The notes under the pieces: model-generated
Seen by the model: the letters and a program-made list of their open reading frames with translations, nothing else
Databases searched by the model: none
Told to the model about the DNA's origin: nothing
NCBI GenBank assembly: GCA_000708835.1
Contig: DF237101.1
Span: 62,001-126,000, forward strand
Length of the DNA: 64,000 bases
Source: Klebsormidium nitens
Lineage: Eukaryota; Streptophyta; Klebsormidiophyceae; Klebsormidiales; Klebsormidiaceae
Reading direction: 5' to 3'
Part shown: one piece after another, positions 1 through 8,019 of the stretch
Numbering within the stretch: the stretch's first letter is position 1
Layout of the letters: each line of letters begins with the position of its first letter
Program-made: the position numbers and the translations under genes

Positions 1-3000
1 TCAAGAAATGCCTTGCAGACGTAGGAGACACCTCTTCGCGCTTCGACAAGCTCAAGAGGTTCCCTGGGGGGCCGGACCTGTACGCCTATCGCGTTAGCGG
101 CGCACGCGTGTGTCCGTATGGTGTGAGCCACAGCGGCTCGAACAACTTTTGTGTCCTGGTACGTGGTCGCGGTCTTTTCTACAAGTGCAACAGCTCCGAG
201 TGCTGCGACGTTCATCCGCAGCGCAAGATCGGGGAGCTCACGGCACAGGAGAGCATGGTGTGGGGGGCGAGACGGCCTCGGTTGCTGAGGACGACCTGAC
301 CGTGTACGACATGCTGACGAAGGCCTTTGTGGATTACTGGGCGTTTAAAGGAGACATGGGCGGCAGTCGGATTGTTGCGCAGATGTACTCCAGATGCCAC
401 AGGTGAAGCTACCTTTCGTCGTTTCTCATTCAAGCTCCGCAATCTTGGGTGATTGTTTGAAGAGTTTCCAGGCTCTTTCAATACGTGACCTCAAATCCAA
501 GATTGGTCGGGCTGTACTCCTCTCTTGTGAGCGAACTTCGACTTCTTGAGAGCCCTACCGAAATTGCAACTCGAATGGTGGCCGCTGATGCTGTGTCCGA
601 ATGTCCAAGTTTTTGGAGTCAGCAACCTGAGATGACGTCAGCAGTCCCCCCTCGCTCCCTCGGCTCCAGTTGACAGCTTGCGTCGTGTCCGTGTGTCCTT
701 TTGAGCCCGCAATCCCTTTGACGGCGGCAGCGATTGCGCCATAATCTCTTGCGGAACCAATCGTCTGCTTTGCATCTTGTGTCGGAGTGTCCCCATTTTG
801 TGCACATCTCTTTCTTAGCAGCTCGGTGTGACAACCGCAGTCACCTCAACCGATGAGCCTTGCTTCGTTTGCACGTAGATCAATGGGCATCATGGCCCAG
901 TTTTCCCACGATGGAGCTTGACTTTTCGAAGCGGCCAGAGAAGCGACACCTTTCCTCTTCCTTTTAACTGCAGGATCTGGTATGATTCGGAGGGCAAGAC
1001 TTGGTGGATATGGGATGGGAAGCGCTTCAAGCAGGCTGCAATCGAGACGGTCAAATATATCTGCATTCATCAGCTGAGCACCGTTTACGGTCGACTTCGA
1101 GCAGAATTGAAGGAGCAGATAGATGAGACCGTCGACGAGAATGAAAAAAAGTTGCTGAGCAAGCGTCTCGACAAAGTGAGACGCTACTACGACGCTGGTG
1201 AGATTGGCTCGACCTTGACGATCATGGCAGGGGAGATGGCCCTGGATTTGGTTGGGGAGCTGGACGCCAATCCGGACATCCTGAACGTTCAGAACGGGGT
1301 CATCAACCTGCGCACTGGCCAGCTCGACATTCACAGGCCGGAGTACTTGTGCACCAAGCTAGCTGACGTCAACTTCAAGGTGCGCTTCAAGGTTTTGGAT
1401 TGTGATGTCGTATTTGTGCAGCTGTAGAGACACATACCGCCAGAGTGTTGGTTGAATGAAGAGAAGAGGTCACCTCAGAGCTTCTTTGTGCTGATATCAA
1501 CCTCCATGAAACCCCTCGAAATCACATTTACAGATTGAGGGGTTTCTTGTATGAAACCTTGTGGCCTTTGTGAGATGTTGAAGTCTTGAGGCTGCCACCT
1601 CAGGAATTACTTGCACGTCCTAGCTTTGATCATGTCCAAGCAAGCCGAGATGCCATGCAAAGTAGTGTGCAGCAAGGACTTGATGCTTTCTGCGTTGTGG
1701 CCTTGCAAGTAAGCAGATCGTAAGAAGCTCCGGACGACCCGTTCCTTGCAGGGGCTCAGTCATCCGACCCCCACCATCCGCAATTTCCTGGACGACATCT
1801 TCAACGGCGACCAAGCACTCATTGAGTTCATGCGGAGGCTATGGGGGTACGCCATAAACGGGCGGATTAGCGAGGAGATCATTGTGTTCTTACTCGGGAG
1901 CGGCGGTAGGTCGCTCACACCAAAACCGCTCTGATTGCTCTTGTTTGGGCGTCTCTTGGGATCCCCGTTTTCGAAAGCAACCCAATGAGAGAGCAGTCTT
2001 CAGCCATCCCCTCAAGGTCTGCTGCAATTGATAGCGTCCGAGTGTCCGCGCTCCGTGCTTACCTTCTCGAAGGGCCTCCTTTTGGTGACGTCAGCAACCA
2101 TGCCACCCAATAGCTTCTAGGTGTCCGAGTGTCTGAGCGCTCTGCCCGCCTCTTGGAAGATGTTCCTTCCAGATGACGTCATCAACCATCACACCCACAT
2201 TTCCGCTCTTGATAGCTTCCAAATGTCCGAGTATTTTGAGCTCTGTGCCCACTTTTAATAGATAGGGGTTTCAGCAGGCAGTCCGACTACTCAAGCTCTA
2301 CTCGATGTGCAGGGAATGGCAAGGGGGTCTGCAAGGAGATGCTCGAGAACACGCTGGGCGAGTACTACGGCGTGATGGCCAAGGACGCTGTGGTGAAGCC
2401 TCCCGGGCAGCGACCCCCCACCAAGGGTGCTGCCACGGGCTACCTCGCTGAATTAAAGGGCTTCCGGGTTGCTATCACGGACGAAACGAGCCCGGGCGAG
2501 CGCGTTGATCTCGGGCTCGTCCTCATGATGACCGGCGGGGGAAAGCAGAGTTTTCGAAACCTCTTCGAGAAAAACGCTACGATCCGCTTTACCCATACGC
2601 CTTTCATCCAAACCAACTACGATCCTGAGATTCCCCCGACCCTGGCAAAGCAGGCCAACATTGACCGCCGCCTCATCGTGGTTCGATTCCCAAACGAGTA
2701 CGTGTCTGAGAACAAGTTCGACGAAACGAACCCTAGCCATAGGCTCGTGGATGGCAGTCTGAAGCAGCGGATGCAGACGCCAGCGGTCTGTGAAGAGTTC
2801 CTCACGTTCTTGATCCAAGGGAGCTGCGCTTGGTACGAGGACCCCACGGTCTTGCGCCGGCACCCGCCGGCCGTTCAGGCGGCCTCGATGGCGTGGCTGC
2901 AGCGTGGAGACAAGCTGCAGACCTTCCTGCAGTCGGAGCACTGCGTCCTGGATGCAGCTGACACGCCCGAAGCCGCAAAGACCGTCACGTGGGAGGACGA

Positions 3001-3172
3001 ATTCTGGAGACAGTTCCAGTTGTTTGCAGGGCTGAAGATTGCCAAGGAGGAGTTGGCTAGGCAGATGCGGGAGAAAGGGTATGGGAGAACGAAGCGCGCT
3101 GGGCGTTTCACCGGCGATCTCGCTTCCCAGCGGAGCTCTTGCTATGTAGGCTTCAAGTGCGAGTACGATTGA
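1..3172 (+). CDS. Primase / D5-like SF3 helicase, copy 1 (5' end off the window, spliced)
   Basis: This is the C-terminal part of a viral-type replicative primase-helicase. Visible exons are 1-402, 974-1379, 1752-1905 and 2313-3172, with GT-AG introns 403-973, 1380-1751 and 1906-2312 and matching phases. The first exon has a Cys/His cluster (CPYGVSHSGSNNF, then YKCNSSECC) like the zinc-binding segment of the second copy. Bases 974-1379 encode a D5_N-like segment ending in NVQNGVINLRTG. Walker A (GSGGNGKG) is split by the third intron. Walker B-like VAITDE, motif C FIQTNY and the arginine pair IDRRLIVVRF follow. The reading frame changes near 264-269 in a run of six G; one more G would keep it open. 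Introns in a normally intronless viral gene suggest long residence in a nucleus or intron insertion. The PrimPol domain would lie left of base 1. Family is well supported; whether it is expressed is unknown. Confidence 0.75.
2027..2262 (+). repeat. Dispersed satellite units inside an intron
   Basis: About 2.5 degenerate units of roughly 100 bases each lie inside the third intron of the copy-1 helicase gene. Each unit has a TCCGAGTGTC block followed 40-60 bases later by a GACGTCA block and CAACCA. Related single units lie at about 590-650 and 780-800 in the first intron. The same blocks, on the opposite strand, make up the tandem array at 3750-4275. Confidence 0.65.
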
Positions 3173-3749
3173 CACGCGTCCACCTTGTAAAAGCCGGTTG
3201 CTGGCCTGTTCCATGAGGCTTGCTTCGACGAGAAGAATTGTACATAGACTGATTGCCCACCTCTTGGAAAAATAGGCCATTAGGAGCGAGCAGAATTGAG
3301 AAGCATTTTCCCGTCACAAAACTAGTCGATTGCTTTCAAGTTTCTTCCACTAGTCTTGCATTGACCATCGGGTAGAACTGTACATAAGTTATTGTTTTCT
3401 GCCGACCTTTCAGAGAGTAGGCTCTAGGTACGGGTTACGATTGAGAGGCCATTCCACGAAAACGAAAAAAACAAATCGCTTGCTGTTCCGTTAGTGGTGC
3501 TTTATTGAGTAGTATTGTATACAAGGTAGATCAGGTGCCCACCTTTGTGGAGTTAGCATAAATGATACTCTAGCTAACAAGTCCTTTGGCTCGTGGCCGT
3601 TTGCGTACATGGTCACATATGTTACCAAGCATGCTGTTGGTACAAAATCCAACCGTATGATGCATGTCACTCATGGAAACCGTAGCAATTAGTGGTTCGA
3701 TACACATGGCATACTACACTATGACGGTGAATTTGGATGAAGGCTGACT
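3173..3749. other. Spacer between helicase copy 1 and the tandem array
   Basis: No convincing coding sequence is visible here. The stretch is moderately AT-rich and contains scattered short near-repeats such as AACTGTACATA and AATTGTACATA. Nothing identifies it as an element terminus. Confidence 0.5.
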
Positions 3750-4275
3750 GGCTGCTGACGTCATGACAAGGGGACCTTCTGAGAAGGTATGCACAGGTCT
3801 CGGACACTTGGGCGCAAGCTTAGCCACCATCAACTACAGCAGATAGATATTGCTAGTGGAATGGCTGCTGACGTCATGAAAAGAGGACCTTTAGAGAGGG
3901 TATGCACAGGTCTCGGACACTTGGACGCAAGCTTAGCCACCATCAACTACAGCAGATACATATTGCTAGTAGAATGGCTGCTGACGTCATGAAAAGAAGA
4001 CCTTTAGAGAAGGTATGCACAGGTCTCGGACACTTGGACGCAAGCTTAGTCACCATCAACTTCAGCAGATACATATTGCTAGTAGAATGGATGATGACGT
4101 CACGAAAAGGGGACCTTCCGAGAGAGTATGCACAAACCTCGGACACTTGGACGCAAGCTTGCCACCAACAACTACAGTAGACACATATTGTCGGTGGCAT
4201 GGCTGCTGACGTCATCAAAAGGGGAACTTCCGAAAAGGTCTGCGCAATTCTCGGACACTTGGACGCACGCGCGTT
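3750..4275. repeat. 113-base tandem repeat array (about 4.6 copies)
   Basis: Units start at 3750, 3863, 3976, 4089 and 4201, an almost exact 113-base period. Each contains TGCTGACGTCAT, a purine-rich stretch, GGTATGCACAG, TCTCGGACACTTGGACG and CAACTACAGCAGA. The open frames over the array merely follow the repeat period and are not proteins. The array separates helicase copy 1 from the recombinase cassette. Diverged units in reverse orientation occur in the introns of copy 1. TGACGTCA is a classical bZIP/CRE-type palindrome, so regulatory use is possible but unproven. Confidence 0.9.
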
Positions 4276-4414
4276 TCCACGAAATGTCACCGGCCTCTAA
4301 AGGTGAAGCGCGCGGCACGTCTCTCTCGTCTGTTGCTCCTTACAAAAAGTCGCATCGAGGCTTAGAAGGATGCAAGATGGACATTCATAAAGATTCGAGC
4401 GGTCTAAGCACGAG

Positions 4415-5558
4415 ATGGCGGATTCCAACTTCGCTTCGCTGCATCACTCCGTTGTGCCCGAAGCATCTAGACCGCAATGGGAGAGGCGGAACAACCGCTA
4501 CGTTTGCCTTGAAAATCATTCTGATCGACCAGAAGGAGCGTGCAGCAGGGACTTTGCATCGAAGCAAGCTCTCGAGGCCCACCGCGCAACAACCCATTGC
4601 GAGCCAGCAAAGCTGCCCAGCGAGCGTCCCATCTCTAGGTTGCGAGGATTGAGCCCTAATGAAGCCCATCGCATAGCGCAGCGAAGCAATCATGCTGCAG
4701 TTGCGAAGTACCGAGATACTTTGAAAGGAAAGTGGGCCACGTTCAGAGCCCGCCATATGGCAAAGTACCGCAATCTCTCGTTGAAAGCTCTACCGGCGCC
4801 CCCAGAGCCCGAGGCACCGCCCTACATGTTGCCGCCAGTCTCGTGGCTTCTGGCAGACGCTCAGTTCACCCCCAACGAGGTGAAAGCGCGGTTCGCTTCG
4901 GGTAACATCCAACTGAGCCACTCGACCTGGTCCCTGAGGTTTCACCCGGACAAGGTTCAGGTGAGGTGGTCTAAACCCTGCCTTCATAGACCCTTGGCAA
5001 TCAAACAAATGACTAATCATACTGTACATCTTTGCTCAATTATGATGCTTAAAGTGTATATCAAGTCACATTCCTATCATGCGATTCTTTCAATAGTGTA
5101 CATCTTTGCTCATTTGGATGCTTAATAAAAATTGAGAATATCTACAGTTGCCAACAAGTCCTCGTTCTTTGTGATAATAGGAGAGAAGCCCGCACCATTT
5201 GGAAGAGTTTGGACGACACTACATCCACGAGCTACGCAAGCTTGGGAGGGAGAGAGCGGGACCTGCTCACAACGCGATACAAGCTCTCTATGCCACCGAG
5301 CAGTTTGCGCCTCTAAACGAGCGCTTCAAGCAAGGCATCTACGCTAGAAAGGCAGGAGGAAGGCACTGGGAAGCATGGCTCAACGAGGAGGTTGCACTCG
5401 TCACAGATTACCTTGTCCATCTTTTAAGAGTTGTAGAATACGAAAGCCAGGTGCAACGTGCAAAGGAGTTGCTCAACGCTCGAGAGGCTTGGATTGACGA
5501 ACAGCTAAAGAGGCGCTTTCGGAGGTCCAAAGCGTTTTTGAGGCACAACGAGCCGTAG
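4415..5558 (+). CDS. C2H2-like finger protein with HPD (J-domain-like) motif
   Basis: Two exons, 4415-4960 and 5181-5558, join in phase 0 across a GT-AG intron (4961-5180) to give 307 residues. Near residue 30 a finger-like segment reads C-x8-C-x3-F-x5-L-x2-H-x4-H (CSRDFASKQALEAHRATTH). Around the splice junction LRFHPDKVQ resembles the HPD loop of J domains, followed by a helical, charged C-terminus. It is the first gene of the recombinase cassette, 78 bases ahead of the next one. Function is unknown. The HPD similarity may be chance, since the rest of a J domain is not clear. The in-frame splice and codon pattern support a real gene. Confidence 0.55.
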
Positions 5559-5636
5559 TACAAAAGGCCTTTACCACTTTCGTCTTCGTAACCAATAGAA
5601 TTATGCTCAGTTACATAATGAACCAAGTAGAATTAA

Positions 5637-6188
5637 ATGGATTCGATTGTTTGTCAACAACCGAAGGACAGAGCTGCAATGATCGAATTGGACAATCAGG
5701 TAAATAAGTCTGTAAGGTTGGCCATCATCCGTTCTTATCAGGAGCTCGGCTGTACCAACACTTATCTTGACATCGGAACTCTAGCAGGCTTGAGATCGTT
5801 GACTCCGCCACACAACCTCGCCCGAATCACTCAGAAGGTCGTGAAGTCATTGAATGCGGAAGGTTTTCATGCCTTATGGGACAAGTCCGGCTTACATAGC
5901 CCCTCGTTATATTCCGTCTATGTCGACTGGGGAAATGCACTGAAGAGCGCAAGAAAGGCAGAGCGTAAGGCCCACTATCGGGCTCGAAATGTCAATGCCA
6001 ATGCCCTAGAACGGAGGATCCTCCCTTCGAACCAGAGAAGTTGCAATCTTGACTGCACGGCAGCTAGAGATGGCGGTGATGACTCAGGAAACGAGAACAT
6101 CGAAGTATACCTGCTCGAGTTGCTCGCAAATCCGGCCAAGACCCGCAATAAGCAGAACAATGAAGAGAGTGTCAGCCCGTCTGGATAA
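5637..6188 (+). CDS. Hypothetical protein of the recombinase cassette
   Basis: A continuous 183-codon frame starts with ATG and ends in TAA. The N-terminal two-thirds is mixed helical and the C-terminus is hydrophilic (Asn, Asp and Glu rich). No family is recognised. It sits between the finger/HPD gene and the recombinase, all on the plus strand, which suggests membership of the same element. Length and position are compatible with a small DNA-binding or regulatory protein, but nothing in the sequence shows this. Confidence 0.45.
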   Translation: MDSIVCQQPKDRAAMIELDNQVNKSVRLAIIRSYQELGCTNTYLDIGTLAGLRSLTPPHNLARITQKVVKSLNAEGFHALWDKSGLHSPSLYSVYVDWGNALKSARKAERKAHYRARNVNANALERRILPSNQRSCNLDCTAARDGGDDSGNENIEVYLLELLANPAKTRNKQNNEESVSPSG

Positions 6189-6456
6189 AATGAATGGCCA
6201 TTTACTGCTCGAGAGGTGAAATCTGTCCTTCAATATTCACATTATCTAATATAATCACTTTTTCGCGAAAAATCGACTTTTTCAACCGGGTTGGATACCC
6301 GTTCTACAAGCCTTATTTCTGTTGGAAAACAAGCACAAGCTTTATGCAAACTCAGAAAGTGCAGAAAAATGCAACCAGCCTTATTCACTTTTCCAAAAAC
6401 CCTCAGCCGGTTGGCTGGTCGTTATTTTTATCTAGAGTATCTCAGATAAGCAAGGC
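6189..6456 (+). promoter_or_regulatory. AT-rich spacer with perfect palindrome upstream of the recombinase
   Basis: The 268-base gap before the recombinase start is AT-rich. It holds the 14-base perfect palindrome TTTTTCGCGAAAAA at 6259-6272, whose core resembles an E2F/MBF-type site. A nearby CCAGCC...GGCTGG pair also occurs. It may be the promoter or a recombination site for the recombinase. The role is inferred only from position and symmetry. Confidence 0.35.
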
Positions 6457-7518
6457 ATGGAAGCTTCCAATGCAGAGGAGCGCGCTATAGCTGTGCCAAG
6501 GACCCATGAGCTCTTACAAGCCGTGTTTGATGATGGTTCCAGAAAGCTTGTAACTGTGAAGCAATACTGTGCCCATGTTGTTCGTCTCTTTAAGGGTATG
6601 TTTGATGAAGAGTCGGAGATATCAGATTTCGAATGGTTGAAAGATGCGCCGAAAGTGATTGCTTACTTTTCCGATGCATATCCAGACAAGCTCTCAATGC
6701 AAGCAACTGGGATCAATCCTCTTCTTGTCCTAGTCAAGAAGGAGTTTCCAAGAGACACAAAATTGTATCACAGTTACTATAGGCGATACCAAGAGGTGCG
6801 CGAACTGATGGAAAAGGCACGCCCTCCGCCACAGGTAATGACAGAAGCCGAAAGTCGCAACTGGAAGACACTCTCTCAGATCGACGACAAACGTGTCCAG
6901 CTGCAGAGACGAGTGAACCGCTCCATACTGCCCAAGGGTCCCGGACAGCTCACAACGGCCGATAAGGTCATCTTGATCCGCTATCTCGTTCTGTGCTTAT
7001 ATTCTCAGAGCCCCTCCCTGCGTAACGACTATTCAAACCTCCCCGTGATCCGTTTCGAGGATATGCACACCCCTTCCGCAAAAACGTTGACGTCTGGAAA
7101 TGGCAACTATCTCTTGGAGTACGCGAAGGGGCAATTCCGAATGGTCTTGAAAGATTTCAAAACGGCCAAGACGTATGGGGAGCAGGCAATCGACTTACCG
7201 ACACGAACTTGCAACGTGATTGCGGAGACTCTTGAGGTGTTTCCTCGAAAGTACCTTCTAAGTCGTATGCGGACGCCGGATGAGCCAATGAGCCGCAATT
7301 ACCTCACAAAGTTCTGCTGCTCCATTTTCGACGACGCGAATGTCGGTACGTGCTTGCTGCGCAAGATATGCGTCTCGAATGCAATGAAGGATGCGCCCAG
7401 CATCCTAGAGCGAGAAGTTCTTGCCAAACAGATGCTTCACTCTGCCTCGGTGCAAATGCGGACTTATGAGAAGCATTATAGGCCAGATGGCACGAACATT
7501 CAGTTCGATGACGCTTAA
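6457..7518 (+). CDS. Tyrosine recombinase / integrase
   Basis: A single intronless frame of 353 residues. The C-terminal half has the order of catalytic residues expected of tyrosine recombinases. Arg189 sits in SLRNDYSNL. A beta-hairpin lysine region (LKDFKTAKTYGEQAIDLP, about 231-248) follows. Arg302 is in LLRKICVSN, with the usual preceding His absent. His328 is in MLHSASVQ and the nucleophile Tyr337 is in RTYEKHY. The N-terminal about 160 residues look like a helical core-binding domain. This layout resembles the recombinases of virophages, Polinton-like viruses and Cryptons. It would cut and join DNA through a 3'-phosphotyrosine intermediate to integrate or excise the element. Next to a replicative primase-helicase, it argues for a self-replicating, integrating element. 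The frame is intact, so recent activity is possible. Confidence 0.75.
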   Translation: MEASNAEERAIAVPRTHELLQAVFDDGSRKLVTVKQYCAHVVRLFKGMFDEESEISDFEWLKDAPKVIAYFSDAYPDKLSMQATGINPLLVLVKKEFPRDTKLYHSYYRRYQEVRELMEKARPPPQVMTEAESRNWKTLSQIDDKRVQLQRRVNRSILPKGPGQLTTADKVILIRYLVLCLYSQSPSLRNDYSNLPVIRFEDMHTPSAKTLTSGNGNYLLEYAKGQFRMVLKDFKTAKTYGEQAIDLPTRTCNVIAETLEVFPRKYLLSRMRTPDEPMSRNYLTKFCCSIFDDANVGTCLLRKICVSNAMKDAPSILEREVLAKQMLHSASVQMRTYEKHYRPDGTNIQFDDA

Positions 7519-7576
7519 GTCTCAATGTATCGTTTGTCATTGAGGTTTGAGCGAGTTTGCAGCACTTGGCAGAAAT

Positions 7577-7912
7577 CTAGCGGACCTCGGCTGCTATGTA
7601 TGGGAGGAGGTTCCTTGAAAGGCTGTCACCAATGTCGAATCGTGAACTTGTGGCCGATGGTATTGAAAAACCCGCCTTTTGGAGCCTCTCGAGTGTCTGC
7701 TTGTGAAACTTCTTTGTGTTTCCTGAAAGGTAGCGTGCATAGGCCTTTTGGAGCAGGATCCGCTCCTGATTGCGAGCATAATAAGCCCGCATGTGCTCTT
7801 TGTGCTTTTCAGGATGTTGTTGCTGATAACGTCGATGATTCTGACAGGCACGGCAGGGGCAGGGCCGGGTGTCGTCAACAAAGTCATCAGTGGCTCCAAA
7901 GGCCACGGACAT
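7577..7912 (-). CDS. Small Cys/His basic protein (HNH-like N-terminal zinc motif)
   Basis: An ATG-initiated frame of 111 codons on the strand opposite the recombinase. It contains CPCRACQNHRRYQQQHPEK followed by a long basic, Tyr/Arg-rich helix (HMRAYYARNQERILLQKAY). This C-x-C-x2-C...H pattern with a basic helix is seen at the front of many viral and phage HNH endonucleases. No HNH catalytic motif follows, so it is more likely a small DNA-binding relative. It ends close to the recombinase stop (convergent) and starts 107 bases from the primase-helicase start (divergent), so it probably shares a promoter region with that gene. Confidence 0.5.
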   Translation of the reverse strand: MSVAFGATDDFVDDTRPCPCRACQNHRRYQQQHPEKHKEHMRAYYARNQERILLQKAYARYLSGNTKKFHKQTLERLQKAGFSIPSATSSRFDIGDSLSRNLLPYIAAEVR

Positions 7913-8009
7913 TTGTCCTCCTTATTACTGCGAAAAAAAAGATCGATGCTCGACCGCAATCGAAACTGTGAGTGCGTTCAGATCCCACCGATTTTTTCTT
8001 AGTGGTGAC

Positions 8010-8018
8010 TATATAAAT
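8010..8018 (+). promoter_or_regulatory. TATA-like box directly before the PrimPol-helicase start
   Basis: TATATAAAT lies immediately upstream of the ATG at 8020. If it is a true TATA box, transcription would start inside the reading frame, so either a downstream start is used or the motif is incidental AT-rich sequence before the start codon. Spacing of this kind is unusual for host genes. Confidence 0.3.
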
Positions 8019-8019
8019 C

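Noticed and set aside
2453-3280. 275-codon minus-strand frame opposite helicase copy 1
   Set aside because: Shadow of the GC-rich helicase exon; no family features and it opposes a motif-rich protein.
3750-4275. CRISPR-like array
   Set aside because: The whole 113-base unit is repeated with no unique spacers, and the genome is eukaryotic.
3789-4290. Overlapping open frames with repeated MHRSRTLGRKL-like peptides
   Set aside because: They repeat with the 113-base DNA period, which is not a multiple of three, so successive units fall in different frames. They are satellite, not protein.
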